Shown here: positions 10,085-19,176 of the stretch, piece after piece
How positions within the stretch are numbered: the first letter of the stretch is position 1
Layout of the letters: the number at the start of each line of letters is the position of its first letter
Origin: Microvirga lupini
Lineage (GTDB): Bacteria; Pseudomonadota; Alphaproteobacteria; Rhizobiales; Beijerinckiaceae
Length of the DNA stretch: 64,000 nucleotides
Direction of reading: 5' to 3'
Assembly: GCF_014191055.1 (NCBI RefSeq)
Contig: NZ_JACHWB010000001.1
Coordinates: 1,207,875 to 1,271,874 of the forward strand
Notes under the pieces: generated by a model
What the model saw: only the letters and a program-made list of their open reading frames with translations
What the model was told of the DNA's origin: nothing
Databases searched by the model: none
Program-made: the position numbers and the translations under genes

Positions 10085-10775
10085 TGCATTCCTGCTGAAA
10101 GGAGCTGGGAACGGGCATGGCATCCTGCCGATCTTGGCCTGGCTCTCCCCAACTTATCCGGTCGGTTCTTATGCCTATTCCCACACGTTGGAATGGGCTG
10201 TTGACGCGGGGGACGTCACTAACGACGAGAATCTCGTTGCATGGCTAAAAGATCAGATGACTCTCGGCTTCGGCCGAAACGATGCAATTCTGCTGAGCCA
10301 TGCCTATCGGGCGGTAGAAGCTGACGATGCCACGGCTCTCGAAGGTGTCAACGACTTGGCTCTTGCACTGTGCCCATCCGGTGAGTTGTATCTAGAGACG
10401 AGCCAGCAGGGACGCAGCTTCCTCGATGCCACCTTGGCGGCTTGGCCTGCGCCTGGATTGATCGATCTGAAAGGTGACGTGGCATTCCCGGTTGCCATCG
10501 GCATGGCGGCTGCGGCCCACGGCGTTCCTCTGCCTATCACCTTAAGCGCCTATCTCTTCTGCCTCGTTCAGACGCTTGTCTCTGCGGCCATCCGGCTCGC
10601 ACCCATTGGGCAGACGGCAGGCACCCGCGTCTGTGCCGCCTTGGCTTTGGCGGTGCAAGAGATTGCACAGGAAACCATCAGTCTATCTCTCGATGATATT
10701 GGTGGCACAACCTTCCGAGCGGATCTCGGCTCCTTCCATCATGAAGACCAGTATACGAGGCTTTTTCGATCATGA
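10065..10775 (+). CDS. ureF: Urease accessory protein UreF
   Basis: UreF (236 residues, mostly helical) bridges UreD and UreG during nickel insertion and acts as a fidelity factor. The motifs [19 protein letters not shown] near the N-terminus and the conserved C-terminal helical region identify it. In-frame starts exist at 10065, 10071 and 10077, all inside the His-codon tail of ureE and none with a strong ribosome site, so re-initiation after ureE is likely. The stop overlaps ureG by four bases. Confidence 0.9.
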   Translation: MGMDMDDAFLLKGAGNGHGILPILAWLSPTYPVGSYAYSHTLEWAVDAGDVTNDENLVAWLKDQMTLGFGRNDAILLSHAYRAVEADDATALEGVNDLALALCPSGELYLETSQQGRSFLDATLAAWPAPGLIDLKGDVAFPVAIGMAAAAHGVPLPITLSAYLFCLVQTLVSAAIRLAPIGQTAGTRVCAALALAVQEIAQETISLSLDDIGGTTFRADLGSFHHEDQYTRLFRS

Positions 10776-11395
10776 TTTCTCAGACAGGACCTCTTCGCGT
10801 TGGCATCGGTGGGCCGGTCGGCTCAGGCAAGACTGCTCTCATGGAGGCGCTCTGCAAGACCTTCCGCGAGCGCTACGACATCTGTGCTATCACCAACGAC
10901 ATTTACACCAAGGAAGATGCACGTCTCCTCACTGTGGCCGGAGCCCTGCCGGTGGAGCGCATCATGGGTGTCGAGACGGGTGGATGCCCGCATACGGCTA
11001 TTCGCGAGGACGCTTCAATCAATCTCGCGGCCATTGCGACCATGTGCAAGCGCTTTCCAAAGCTCGACATCGTGCTGGTTGAGTCCGGAGGCGATAATCT
11101 GGCGGCAACCTTCTCACCTGAACTCGCGGATCTGACGATCTACGTCATCGACGTCGCAGGTGGCGAGAAGATCCCCCGCAAGGGTGGTCCGGGAATCACT
11201 CGTTCAGATCTTCTGGTCATCAACAAGATCGATCTCGCGCCTCACGTCGGCGCTGACCTTGCCATCATGGAAGACGACACGAAGCGTATGCGAAGCCTGC
11301 GCCCTTACGTCTTCAGCAACGTCCGAGCAGGTGTGGGCGTAAGCTCCATCGCTCAGTTTATCGAACAGGCTGGCGGCTTGGCCGCAGTCGCGTAA
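10772..11395 (+). CDS. ureG: Urease accessory GTPase UreG
   Basis: SIMIBI-class GTPase (207 residues) powering nickel delivery to urease. The P-loop [15 protein letters not shown], the CPH metal-binding motif in [15 protein letters not shown] and the guanine-specificity NKID motif ([10 protein letters not shown]) are all present. Length is normal. It is followed 12 bases later by ureJ. Confidence 0.96.
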   Translation: MISQTGPLRVGIGGPVGSGKTALMEALCKTFRERYDICAITNDIYTKEDARLLTVAGALPVERIMGVETGGCPHTAIREDASINLAAIATMCKRFPKLDIVLVESGGDNLAATFSPELADLTIYVIDVAGGEKIPRKGGPGITRSDLLVINKIDLAPHVGADLAIMEDDTKRMRSLRPYVFSNVRAGVGVSSIAQFIEQAGGLAAVA

Positions 11396-11407
11396 GAGGA
11401 GCTATTC

Positions 11408-11980
11408 ATGAAAATCAAACATACTATCCTTGCAGCAGCAATGTCACTAGCCGCAACGCCGGCGTTGGCTCACAATTGGATGCCTTCAGATTCGGGGTTT
11501 TCTGCCGGATTCCTCCATCCGTTTGGCGGAAGCGATCACATGCTTACCATGGTGGGCGTAGGCCTTTTCGCCGCGTCGCTCAGGGGAAGAGCCCTCATCG
11601 CCGTGCCTGCCAGCTTTGTGCTTATGATGCTGGTGGGTGGAGCATTTGGTATCGCGGGTTTCCATATTCCCGCAGTCGAAGCAGTAATTGTGGCTTCCGT
11701 TATCGCCATGGGAATTGTTGTAGCGCTAGGGTGGTCTTGGCCCGTCGGTGCCGCAGCGATGCTCGCTGGTCTCATGGCCCTTTTTCACGGCTATGCGCAT
11801 GGCGCCGAAATCCCAGCAGGAGCGACTGTCCTTCCATACTGCGCCGGGTTCATGCTGGCGAGTACCGCCTTGCAGTCCCTCGGTATTCTTATGGGGCACA
11901 TTATCTTAAGACAGGGTAAGACAACCCGTCCGCTCGGAGCCATCATCATGTTTGCAGGTCTCGTCCTTACCTTCGGCTGA
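11408..11980 (+). CDS. ureJ: HupE/UreJ family nickel-transport-like membrane protein
   Basis: A 190-residue membrane protein with an N-terminal signal (ending near TPALAHN) and about six hydrophobic segments. The GFLHPFGGSDHMLTMVGVGL motif near residues 34-53 is the HupE/UreJ signature; this family is thought to carry nickel, with the His/Asp of the motif as ligands. A GAGGAG ribosome site precedes the ATG. As last gene of the urease operon it would supply the metal. Confidence 0.9.
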   Translation: MKIKHTILAAAMSLAATPALAHNWMPSDSGFSAGFLHPFGGSDHMLTMVGVGLFAASLRGRALIAVPASFVLMMLVGGAFGIAGFHIPAVEAVIVASVIAMGIVVALGWSWPVGAAAMLAGLMALFHGYAHGAEIPAGATVLPYCAGFMLASTALQSLGILMGHIILRQGKTTRPLGAIIMFAGLVLTFG

Positions 11981-12063
11981 ACGAAGAGACATCGTCTCCA
12001 AAGCGAGAATCGAGGCTTCGCTCCGGTCCTTTTCACCTATCTCATAGGGCCGCTTCATTTCAG

Positions 12064-12351
12064 TCATATGAACCGCGAGCGGGGCATCCATCTCTTCCGC
12101 TGTACGGCAGGCAGGTTCAAGTTTGCTTGTTGGTTCAGCGGGCAGGCTGCTTCACGATCTGCCGAACAGGCGTGCTTTTCGGCCAACCGCTCATCCAATA
12201 TGGAGCGGATCGTCGTTGCGCATCGCCCGCACTGCGGGCCACAGCCGAGGTCGCGGTAGACCTGAGCGGGCGTATGAGGGCAGTCCAAGCTTGACTTAAG
12301 GCAGGCGCGCACTTCGCCGTCCGAGAAGACATTGCACGAGCAGACGATCAC
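12064..12351 (-). CDS. BFD-like [2Fe-2S] protein
   Basis: A 95-residue protein whose first ~60 residues match bacterioferritin-associated ferredoxin: VCSCNVFSD and GCGPQCGRC provide the four Cys of the [2Fe-2S] cluster. The usual partner is bacterioferritin, from which it helps release iron, but no bfr is adjacent. It starts with GTG at 12351 after a strong AGGAGGT site. The C-terminal ~35 residues are not typical of the family. A TTG-N8-CAA box lies 108 bases upstream and could serve this gene or the divergent one. Confidence 0.85.
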   Translation of the reverse strand: MIVCSCNVFSDGEVRACLKSSLDCPHTPAQVYRDLGCGPQCGRCATTIRSILDERLAEKHACSADREAACPLNQQANLNLPAVQRKRWMPRSRFI

Positions 12352-12458
12352 GAAGACCTCCTATCCAGAAGCAAGGTGACAAGCGCCTGACCCTTGAAGA
12401 GCAGCCATATGAAGCTCGTCTTGGCTTCGGGATATACCGCATGGATTCACGGAATTGA

Positions 12459-12472
12459 TTGCGACAGATCAA
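12459..12472. promoter_or_regulatory. FNR/FixK/NnrR-type box 1 (bfd / 12571 divergent gap)
   Basis: TTGCGACAGATCAA, a TTG-N8-CAA site. It lies 45 bp (centre to centre) upstream of a second box and between two divergent genes. Confidence 0.55.
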
Positions 12473-12503
12473 ACTGTCTGGCGGGGCAACAAACGCTCCG
12501 AGT

Positions 12504-12517
12504 TTGTCATGTCGCAA
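12504..12517 (+). promoter_or_regulatory. FNR/FixK/NnrR-type box 2 upstream of 12571 operon
   Basis: TTGTCATGTCGCAA, flanked by T and A (TTTG...CAAA). If the site is centred at -41.5, transcription starts near 12552, 19 bases before the ATG at 12571. Confidence 0.6.
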
Positions 12518-12570
12518 ATTAGCAGGAGCGACGATGCGGTAAGGATCTGCCGGTTCAGTGGAGCCTGCCC

Positions 12571-12789
12571 ATGGCTATTTGGTTTTATCGTTCCGTATTA
12601 CGCTCTTTGAGCCGAGGGTTTGCCATCGCCATGTTGCTGGTCGGAACGGCAATGATGGCGCTCGTCGCCAGTTTGGCATTCTTTGGAGCTCTGATCAGCC
12701 TTCCAGTTCTTCTTTGTCTTCGGGAGGTGCGGCGACGCCTGCAGTCGGGCGTCATTCGCGAGGACCATTATGTTGGTCACCAGCGGTAA
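12571..12789 (+). CDS. Small membrane protein of unknown function
   Basis: This 72-residue protein is not recognised. It has a hydrophobic core (about residues 16-50) that could form one long or two short membrane helices, and a basic, charged C-terminal tail (REVRRRLQSG). GGAG lies eight bases before the ATG. It is the first gene of a likely operon with 12803 and the Crp/Fnr gene at 13210, behind two TTG-N8-CAA boxes, so a role connected with low oxygen or nitrogen oxides is inferred from context only. Confidence 0.65.
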   Translation: MAIWFYRSVLRSLSRGFAIAMLLVGTAMMALVASLAFFGALISLPVLLCLREVRRRLQSGVIREDHYVGHQR

Positions 12790-12802
12790 TTAGGACAGAG
12801 CC

Positions 12803-13195
12803 ATGACCATCAGATTGCATGAGGAGAGGCCGCTCCGCCAGACGGAGCCCCTGAATCCCGTGCAGTTACTCACCCGGGTTCGTGCTGTGGTCAGCATGCT
12901 TGATTTGAACTGCGTCTGCCGCAGCAAGCTCAATGCCGCTTTGGAGCGGTTCGAGAACCTGGAAACCCGGCGCCAGCTCAGGACGCTGCTCCTTGATGCC
13001 CGACATCAAGCAGAGCGCATTGGCGCGCTGCTCGAACTCGCAGGCGAACTCGATACCATCGATTCGGATGAGACGGACCTGGGGGTCTTCGATGAAATTA
13101 CGCTCCTCTTTCAAGACATCGGAGCTGCGGCACAAGCGGGAGCGGCGGACATGTCAAAGGCGAAGCGCCTCGCTGCAGCACGCGGAACTGGATGA
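12803..13195 (+). CDS. Conserved-looking hypothetical protein, helical
   Basis: A 130-residue soluble, mostly helical protein that I do not recognise. The stretch around LRAVVSMLDLNCVCRSKLNAALERFENLETRRQ contains a CVC pair and could form an amphipathic helix. AGGA precedes the ATG, and the gene sits 13 bases after the small membrane protein and 14 before a Crp/Fnr regulator. The arrangement suggests an accessory role to that regulator, for example ligand sensing or modulation, but nothing in the sequence proves it. Confidence 0.6.
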   Translation: MTIRLHEERPLRQTEPLNPVQLLTRVRAVVSMLDLNCVCRSKLNAALERFENLETRRQLRTLLLDARHQAERIGALLELAGELDTIDSDETDLGVFDEITLLFQDIGAAAQAGAADMSKAKRLAAARGTG

Positions 13196-13209
13196 ACCAG
13201 GAGAATTAA

Positions 13210-14004
13210 GTGATCGTAAGTGACGTTCTTGCGACAGGGTTGCTTCAAGGTCTTGATAAGGAGACCGCCGAAAGCGTGTTGCTGCTGGCCGAAAGGCGAA
13301 TGGTTGCGGCAGGAGACATCGTTTTCACAGCAGGGGAGCCCGCCTGCGCCGTGCATGTGCTGGTTTCCGGGGTCGTGCATTTGGTCCAGTGTACTCCCAA
13401 CGGCTCTCGCATAATTGTCAAGTACGTCCGGCCGGGTGAGGTTTTCGGCAGCCCGGCTCTGCTGGGGCGGTTCTATCCGACCGACGCCATCACGGTCACC
13501 GATTGCCTCGAACTCCAATGGCCTTCGGAGGTCATGCGCTGGCTGGTGGATCGAAACCCTGCTATGGCACTCAACGTGATTCGCAATCTTGAGGCACGCC
13601 TGCGCGAGATGGAAAGCAGAGTGCGGGATCTTTCGACCGAACCTGTCGAGCAACGCCTTGCCCGTGCGATTCTGCAACTGGTCGATACATATGGCCAACT
13701 GACCGAGGAGGGGGTCGAGATTCCATTTCCTGTGAGCCGACAGGATCTTGCAGACCTCATCGGCTGCACCCTCCACGTGGTCAGCCGAACGCTGTCAACG
13801 TGGGAGACGCAGCGCCGGGTCAAACGCTACAGGCGCCGCCTGGTAATCGCTGATGTCGAGGCTGTCGCGGGGGTTCTCTATGGAAGTCAGCCTCAAGTAA
13901 GAGAGGCTCCTTCATTGCCAGTTCATGGAGTTGAGGCGATTGCTACCTTTCACTCGGCAGCAAAAATTAGCATCGGACGACATGACGTGAACAATGCTAC
14001 GTAA
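13210..14004 (+). CDS. Crp/Fnr family transcriptional regulator
   Basis: A 264-residue regulator with an N-terminal cyclic-nucleotide-type beta-roll (residues ~10-125, GDIVFTAGEPACAVHVLVSG, PGEVFGSPALL) and a C-terminal winged helix with recognition helix SRQDLADLIGCTLHVVSRTLSTWE. It lacks the N-terminal Cys cluster of oxygen-sensing FNR, so it belongs with the NnrR/DNR-like or other cluster-free members. The start is GTG at 13210 after AGGAG. It lies directly upstream of the nap operon and downstream of two FNR-type boxes, so it may control nap or be part of a cascade with the second regulator at 27419. The last ~30 residues extend beyond the usual family end. Confidence 0.88.
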   Translation: MIVSDVLATGLLQGLDKETAESVLLLAERRMVAAGDIVFTAGEPACAVHVLVSGVVHLVQCTPNGSRIIVKYVRPGEVFGSPALLGRFYPTDAITVTDCLELQWPSEVMRWLVDRNPAMALNVIRNLEARLREMESRVRDLSTEPVEQRLARAILQLVDTYGQLTEEGVEIPFPVSRQDLADLIGCTLHVVSRTLSTWETQRRVKRYRRRLVIADVEAVAGVLYGSQPQVREAPSLPVHGVEAIATFHSAAKISIGRHDVNNAT

Positions 14005-14111
14005 GTCTGGTCAATCATTTCGAATTTAAGTCTTTGTATAATTTATTATTTTTTCTTAGAGCGCCTATGGCTACGTAACTCTACGGACTATACTCTAGCC
14101 AAACTGGAGTG

Positions 14112-14125
14112 CCAGTGTACACTGG
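14112..14125. promoter_or_regulatory. Perfect 14-bp palindrome upstream of nap operon
   Basis: CCAGTGTACACTGG is fully self-complementary and sits 49 bases before napE. An overlapping ACTGG-N4-CCAGT lies just upstream (14103-14116). It is a candidate operator for nap; no TTG-N8-CAA site was seen in 14005-14173. Confidence 0.45.
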
Positions 14126-14173
14126 AACCTTCGCTTGTGAGGGCTGTTCATTATACCCAAGGTCTGCTTCCAG

Positions 14174-14347
14174 ATGTCGATCATGCAATCAGAAATAGTG
14201 GAATCGGGCAGGAAGAAACGGGAAATCCTTACGTTTCTTATTCTTGCAGTCATGATCTGGCCCTTCATCGCCGTTGGAGTGGTCGCTGGATGGGGCTTCA
14301 TCGTCTGGATGTACTATCTGTTTACTGGACCGCCTGGTCCCGTCTGA
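14174..14347 (+). CDS. napE: Periplasmic nitrate reductase small membrane protein NapE
   Basis: A 57-residue protein with one or two membrane segments: a basic N-terminus (SGRKKREILTFLILAVMIW) followed by FIAVGVVAGWGFIVWMYY. Size, the RKKRE-F-LAV-WP pattern and position at the head of nap genes match NapE. Its biochemical role is not established. An alternative ATG is at 14183. No strong ribosome site is visible before either. The stop is 10 bases before napF. Confidence 0.82.
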   Translation: MSIMQSEIVESGRKKREILTFLILAVMIWPFIAVGVVAGWGFIVWMYYLFTGPPGPV

Positions 14348-14357
14348 TGGGGCGCCC

Positions 14358-14651
14358 ATGACTGAGACCATTCATCTTAAGCGTCGTCATTTTCTGCTCG
14401 GCAGGTTCTCTGCAGGCGATCAATCTGAGAGCCCTCCCGTGGCCGTCATCGGACGCTCGTGCTTTGCTTTCCAGGGGATTGCCTGCATGAGCTGCCGTGA
14501 TGCCTGTCCCACCGGCGCCGTGCGTTTTGACCTTGCCTTGGGTGGTGCCCGCCCCAGGATCATAAGCGATGCCTGCACCGGTTGCGGTGACTGCTTCCAG
14601 GCCTGTCCTGCCAATGCCATCGAACTTTCTGTCGTCGAGGAGGGCTCATGA
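14358..14651 (+). CDS. napF: Ferredoxin-type protein NapF, short form
   Basis: NapF is a cytoplasmic iron-sulfur protein helping NapA maturation. This 97-residue version shows only two [4Fe-4S] motifs: C-x7-C-x2-C-x3-CP (CFAFQGIACMSCRDACP) and CTGCGDCFQACP. They correspond to the third and fourth clusters of the longer (~160-residue) NapF of enterobacteria; the N-terminal two-cluster half is absent. The N-terminus keeps the RRHFLLGRF segment typical of NapF. The frame is open further upstream, but the ATG at 14358 fits the family. It overlaps napD by four bases. Confidence 0.87.
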   Translation: MTETIHLKRRHFLLGRFSAGDQSESPPVAVIGRSCFAFQGIACMSCRDACPTGAVRFDLALGGARPRIISDACTGCGDCFQACPANAIELSVVEEGS

Positions 14652-14905
14652 ACGGCGAGTGCCACATTTCCAGTCTCGTCGTTCACAGCCGTCCCGATCA
14701 GGTCCAGTCGATCCTCGAAGGCATTCGCTCGGTCCAGGGCGCAGAGGTTCACGGCGGCGCCGACACCGGCAAGCTGATCGTCACCCTTGAGACCGATACC
14801 GAGAGCCAAGTCGTCGAGCGCATCAACGCCATTCAGCTTCTCGACGGCGTCCTTGCCGCCACCCTCGTGTTCCACCACTTCGAGCCAGCCCAAGAGCGGG
14901 AGTAG
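14648..14905 (+). CDS. napD: NapA chaperone NapD
   Basis: An 85-residue ferredoxin-fold chaperone that binds the twin-arginine signal of NapA and holds export until the molybdenum cofactor is loaded. The pattern [29 protein letters not shown] and [23 protein letters not shown] is characteristic. It starts inside the napF stop (ATGA) and is four bases before napA. Confidence 0.93.
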   Translation: MNGECHISSLVVHSRPDQVQSILEGIRSVQGAEVHGGADTGKLIVTLETDTESQVVERINAIQLLDGVLAATLVFHHFEPAQERE

Positions 14906-14909
14906 ACCC

Positions 14910-17429
14910 ATGGACGTCACGCGCCGCACCATCCTGAAAACCCAGGCTGCCGCCGCTGCGGCCACCGCTGCGGGTATTTCAATTCCTGCCGAGGCCCAGA
15001 ACATCCCGACGGGCGAAGACATTCAGCTCCAGTGGTCCAAGGCCCCGTGCCGCTTCTGCGGCACCGGATGCGGGGTGATGGTGGGCGTGAAGGACGGCCG
15101 CGTTGTCGCTACGCATGGCGACATGCAGGCGGAGGTCAACCGAGGCCTCAACTGTGTGAAGGGCTACTTCCTGTCCAAGATCATGTACGGGGCTGATCGA
15201 CTCACGCAGCCGCTCATGCGCATGAAGAACGGCCAATACGCCAAGGATGGCGAGTTCCAGCCGGTTTCCTGGGATCGCGCCTTCGACGAGATGGCCGCAC
15301 AGTGGAAGCGGGTGCTGAAGGAGAAAGGACCTGAGTCCGTCGGCATGTTCGGCTCCGGCCAATGGACTATGTGGGAGGGTTATGCCGCGTCCAAGCTGAT
15401 GCGGGCGGGCTTCCGTTCCAATAACCTCGATCCGAACGCACGCCACTGCATGGCGTCAGCGGCCGTGACCTTCATCCGCACCTTCGGCATGGACGAGCCG
15501 ATGGGCTGCTACGACGACTTCGAGCATGCGGATGCTTTCGTGCTCTGGGGCTCAAACATGGCCGAGATGCACCCGATCCTGTGGACCAGGGTAACCGACC
15601 GCCGCTTGAGCCATCCTCATGTGAAGATTGCGACGCTTTCCACCTATGAGCACCGGACAACGGATCTGTCCGATATGTCCTTGATCTTCAAGCCGAACTC
15701 AGATCTGGCGATCCTGAACTACATCGCCAACTACATCATCCAGAATGGCGCGGTGAACCGCGAGTTCGTCGAGAAGCACTGCAACTTCAGGCTGGCCAAT
15801 ACAGATATCGGTTACGGGCTGCGGCCTGACAATGTTCTGGAACAGCGGGCGCAGCATGCCAACGACGCGCAGGTCTCCCACCCGGCGAGCTTCGAGGATT
15901 ACGCGAAGCTCATGAGCCAGTACACAGTCGAGAAGGCCTCGGAGATTTCGGGGGTTCCGAAGGAGCGGCTTGAGGCGCTGGCTCGCATCTACGCCGATCC
16001 TCAGACCAAGGTGATGTCGCTCTGGACCATGGGCTTCAACCAGCACGTCCGTGGCGTCTGGGCCAATCATATGGTCTATAATCTCCACTTGCTCACGGGA
16101 AAGATATCTGAGCCCGGCAACTCTCCCTTCTCACTTACAGGACAGCCCTCGGCTTGTGGCACCGCGCGCGAGGTAGGCACTTTCGCACACCGTTTGCCCG
16201 CCGACATGCAGGTCGCCAATCCCGAGCACCGCAAGCATGCCGAGGAGATCTGGAAGCTTCCGCATGGGCTCTTACCCGGGAAGGTCGGCTACCATGCCGT
16301 GCAGCAGGACCGTATGCTGAAGGACGGCAAGCTCAACGCCTACTGGATCATGGTCAACAACAACCTCCAGACGGCGCCGAACACCAACAACGAAACCTAT
16401 CCTGGCTATCGAAATCCAGCGAATTTCGTGGTGGTGTCGGATGCCTATCCGACTGTGACCGCCATGGCGGCGGACCTGATCCTTCCAGCCGCAATGTGGG
16501 TGGAAAAGGAGGGCGCCTATGGCAATGCGGAGCGGCGTACCCACTTCTGGCACCAACTCGTCAACGCTCCGGGGGAAGCCCGCTCCGACCTCTGGCAATT
16601 GATGGAGTTCTCCAAGCGCTTCTCCACCGATGAGGTCTGGACGAAGGAAATTCTCGACGCCCATCCGGAGTACAGGGGCAAGAGCCTGTTCGACGTCCTC
16701 TTCAGGAACGGCAACGTGGACAAGTTCCCGCTGTCCGAAATGGATCCGACCTACGAGAACCGGGAATCGAAGGAGTTCGGCTTCTACGTTCAGAAAGGGC
16801 TATTTGAGGAGTTCGCCCAGTTCGGCGCCGGGCACGGGCACGACTATGCTCCTTTCGACACCTACCATCAGGTACGCGGGATGCGTTGGCCCGTCGTGAA
16901 CGGACAGGAGACGCGCTGGCGCTACCGCGAAGGCTATGACCCGTATGTGGAGAAGGGAAGCGGAGTTCAATTCTATGGAAACCCCGACAAGAAGGCTAAT
17001 CTCATAGGCGCTCCCTATGAGCCGCCGGCCGAGTCTCCAGATGCCGAATATGATATGTGGCTCGTCACGGGGCGCGTTCTGGAGCACTGGCATTCGGGTT
17101 CCATGACCTTGCGCGTTCCTGAACTTTACAAGGCATTCTCGGGTGCCGTCGTATTCATGCATCCGGACGATGCGGCCAAGCGAGGTCTCAGGCGAGGGCA
17201 GGAGGTCAAGGTCGTGTCGCGGCGCGGGGAGATCCGGAGCCGCATTGAGACGAGGGGACGCAACCGCGTGCCGCCTGGGCTAATCTTCGTTCCGTTCTTC
17301 GACGCAAGCCAACTTATCAATAAGGTCACGCTAGACGCCACGGACCCGATCTCGAAGCAAACCGACTTCAAAAAGTGCGCCGTCAAGGTGGTGGCGGTCG
17401 CGAGTGCCGATGCGGGAGGTCAGCAATGA
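14910..17429 (+). CDS. napA: Periplasmic nitrate reductase catalytic subunit NapA
   Basis: The 839-residue Mo-bis-MGD enzyme reduces nitrate to nitrite in the periplasm. The twin-arginine signal [11 protein letters not shown] opens the protein, followed by the [4Fe-4S] motif [14 protein letters not shown]...LNCVKG, and the molybdenum-ligand Cys in [11 protein letters not shown]. The C-terminal MopB-binding domain carries [13 protein letters not shown]. The frame is open for another 41 codons upstream inside napD, but the ATG at 14910 places the RR motif correctly. The stop overlaps napB (ATGA). Confidence 0.97.
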   Translation: MDVTRRTILKTQAAAAAATAAGISIPAEAQNIPTGEDIQLQWSKAPCRFCGTGCGVMVGVKDGRVVATHGDMQAEVNRGLNCVKGYFLSKIMYGADRLTQPLMRMKNGQYAKDGEFQPVSWDRAFDEMAAQWKRVLKEKGPESVGMFGSGQWTMWEGYAASKLMRAGFRSNNLDPNARHCMASAAVTFIRTFGMDEPMGCYDDFEHADAFVLWGSNMAEMHPILWTRVTDRRLSHPHVKIATLSTYEHRTTDLSDMSLIFKPNSDLAILNYIANYIIQNGAVNREFVEKHCNFRLANTDIGYGLRPDNVLEQRAQHANDAQVSHPASFEDYAKLMSQYTVEKASEISGVPKERLEALARIYADPQTKVMSLWTMGFNQHVRGVWANHMVYNLHLLTGKISEPGNSPFSLTGQPSACGTAREVGTFAHRLPADMQVANPEHRKHAEEIWKLPHGLLPGKVGYHAVQQDRMLKDGKLNAYWIMVNNNLQTAPNTNNETYPGYRNPANFVVVSDAYPTVTAMAADLILPAAMWVEKEGAYGNAERRTHFWHQLVNAPGEARSDLWQLMEFSKRFSTDEVWTKEILDAHPEYRGKSLFDVLFRNGNVDKFPLSEMDPTYENRESKEFGFYVQKGLFEEFAQFGAGHGHDYAPFDTYHQVRGMRWPVVNGQETRWRYREGYDPYVEKGSGVQFYGNPDKKANLIGAPYEPPAESPDAEYDMWLVTGRVLEHWHSGSMTLRVPELYKAFSGAVVFMHPDDAAKRGLRRGQEVKVVSRRGEIRSRIETRGRNRVPPGLIFVPFFDASQLINKVTLDATDPISKQTDFKKCAVKVVAVASADAGGQQ

Positions 17430-17899
17430 GGTGTGGAATCTTTGCGGTGCTGGTCGGCATCGGCCCATTGCTAGCGGCCGGTGCGATCCTCGCTCAGGAC
17501 GCGCCGCGCCTGCGTGGGCCTGAGCCGTTCACAAAGGAAACTCCGGCTCCACCGATGCAGCGGCAGATCACCGATGACGTGCGTGTGGGCCGCAACTATC
17601 CCGACCAGCCTCCAGTGATCCCACATTCGATTGAAGGCTATGCCGTCGACCTGAACGCCAACAAGTGCATGTCGTGTCATGCGCGCAAGTTCACTGAGCA
17701 GAGTCAGGCTCCGATGATCAGCGTGACGCATTATCAGGACCGGGCCGGCAACACGCTCGGCGGATTGGCGCCGCGCCGCTATGTCTGCGTGGCTTGCCAC
17801 GTGCCACAGACAAACGCGAAGCCCCTCGTGGAGAACGTGTTCACCGATATGGACGCCATCACCGAGCCCGAGCGGCAGCCTGCAAGGGGGAGGCAATGA
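17426..17899 (+). CDS. napB: Dihaem cytochrome c subunit NapB
   Basis: Electron-transfer subunit of Nap (157 residues) passing electrons from NapC to NapA. A signal peptide ends near LAQDA, and two CxxCH haem sites are visible at residues 81-85 (CMSCH) and 121-125 (CVACH); the conserved [11 protein letters not shown] stretch lies before the first. The ATG at 17426 overlaps the napA stop, and its stop overlaps napC. Confidence 0.94.
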   Translation: MRCGIFAVLVGIGPLLAAGAILAQDAPRLRGPEPFTKETPAPPMQRQITDDVRVGRNYPDQPPVIPHSIEGYAVDLNANKCMSCHARKFTEQSQAPMISVTHYQDRAGNTLGGLAPRRYVCVACHVPQTNAKPLVENVFTDMDAITEPERQPARGRQ

Positions 17900-18516
17900 T
17901 GGCGGCTGGCATCGCACGGGCCTGGGGCTGGTTCCGCGGCAACCGATGGGTCAAGACGGCGCTGAGCCCGCCAGGTTACTTAAGCCTAGCATTCCTCACG
18001 CTCGGTGGCTTCGTCGCCGGTGTGATTTTCTGGGGCGGCTTCAACACCGCGCTCGAATACACGAACACGGAGAAGTTCTGCGTGGGCTGCCATGAGATGC
18101 AGGCAAACGTTTTCGAGGAGTTGAAGGGCACCATCCACTTCACCAATCGTTCCGGCGTGAGGGCTACGTGCCCTGATTGCCACGTTCCGCACGAATGGAC
18201 CAACAAGATCGCCCGCAAGATGCAGGCTTCGAAAGAGGTTTGGGGGCATATCTTCGGCTCGATCGATACGCGGGAGAAGTTCCTGGCCATGCGCAAGCAT
18301 CTGGCCGAGCGCGAATGGGCGCGCATGAAAGCGAATGACTCGCTGGAATGCCGCAATTGCCACAGCGATGATTCAATGGACCTCACGAAGCAGAATCCTC
18401 GCGCTGCGTCAGCGCACGAGCGCTTTCTGTTCTCCGGCGAAAGAACCTGCATCGATTGTCATAAGGGCATCGCGCACCGTCTGCCGGATATGTCTGGCGT
18501 TCCAGGATGGCAGTAA
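17896..18516 (+). CDS. napC: Tetrahaem membrane quinol dehydrogenase NapC
   Basis: NapC/NirT family protein (206 residues) that oxidises quinol and feeds NapB. One membrane helix near residues 30-48 is followed by four haem motifs CVGCH, CPDCH, CRNCH and CIDCH. The helix and haem spacing match NapC. Adjacent ATGs at 17896 and 17899 overlap the napB stop. Confidence 0.95.
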   Translation: MMAAGIARAWGWFRGNRWVKTALSPPGYLSLAFLTLGGFVAGVIFWGGFNTALEYTNTEKFCVGCHEMQANVFEELKGTIHFTNRSGVRATCPDCHVPHEWTNKIARKMQASKEVWGHIFGSIDTREKFLAMRKHLAEREWARMKANDSLECRNCHSDDSMDLTKQNPRAASAHERFLFSGERTCIDCHKGIAHRLPDMSGVPGWQ

Positions 18517-18520
18517 GCTC

Positions 18521-19069
18521 ATGAAAGCCTTCAGATCGCTCATTGCCTCCTCAATCCTCGCGGTGGCCTTGTCTGCCATAAGCCCGGCGGTCCAGGCGCA
18601 AGGGCAGGGAACGTCCGGCAGCCCTGCACAGACGCGCCCTATCGAACCTGAGGAATTCTTGCGTCTGGCCTACAGCTCGGCGTCTCTTCAGGGGCAGGCC
18701 GCCAAGTTGGCCGCCAGCCGTGAGACGAGACCGGAGGTCAAGAGCTACGCGGCCACGGCCGCAGATTTTCGCCTTGACCTTCTTCAGCGGATCGAAGCCT
18801 TCGCCAAGGCGCGCGGCCTGCGGCTTCCGTCCGTGAAGGAGTTCGAGCATCAGGTCATCATCGAGAACCTGGAGCCCCTCGACTATCTCGCGCTGAGCCG
18901 GCGCTATGCCGAAATCCAGGTGCAGGCGCTCGATCAGGAACTGACAATCTACCGCGCCGGAAGCCAAAGCGCCCATCAAGAAATCAAGTCGTTCGCCGAT
19001 CAGGTGCTTCCAGAGCTGCAGAAGCAGCGCGAGGGAGCCCAGAAGATGTACGAAGCGGTCAGGCCCTGA
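18521..19069 (+). CDS. DUF4142 family exported protein
   Basis: A 182-residue protein with a Sec signal (cleavage near AVQAQ) and a helical ferritin-like DUF4142 pattern (EFLRLAYSSASLQGQAAKLAA, VKSYAATAADFRLDLLQRI, IYRAGSQSAHQEIKSFADQVLPEL). The ATG is four bases after the napC stop, so it probably belongs to the nap operon. The function of the family is unknown; linkage to Nap is the only clue. A hairpin terminator follows. Confidence 0.8.
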   Translation: MKAFRSLIASSILAVALSAISPAVQAQGQGTSGSPAQTRPIEPEEFLRLAYSSASLQGQAAKLAASRETRPEVKSYAATAADFRLDLLQRIEAFAKARGLRLPSVKEFEHQVIIENLEPLDYLALSRRYAEIQVQALDQELTIYRAGSQSAHQEIKSFADQVLPELQKQREGAQKMYEAVRP

Positions 19070-19123
19070 CCGGAGCGCAGCCTTCGAACATCCTAGTTTG
19101 CACTTATGACGTCGCACGAATTT

Positions 19124-19146
19124 AGGCCCGGGGTTCGCCCGGGCCT
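19124..19146 (+). terminator. Hairpin terminator after nap operon
   Basis: AGGCCCGGG and CCCGGGCCT form a 9-bp GC stem with a 5-base loop between the convergent nap operon and nirK. The T tract is weak (TGTGCTTT), so termination strength is uncertain. Confidence 0.6.
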
Positions 19147-19176
19147 TGTGCTTTGGCTCTGTCCTGATTGCTGGCA

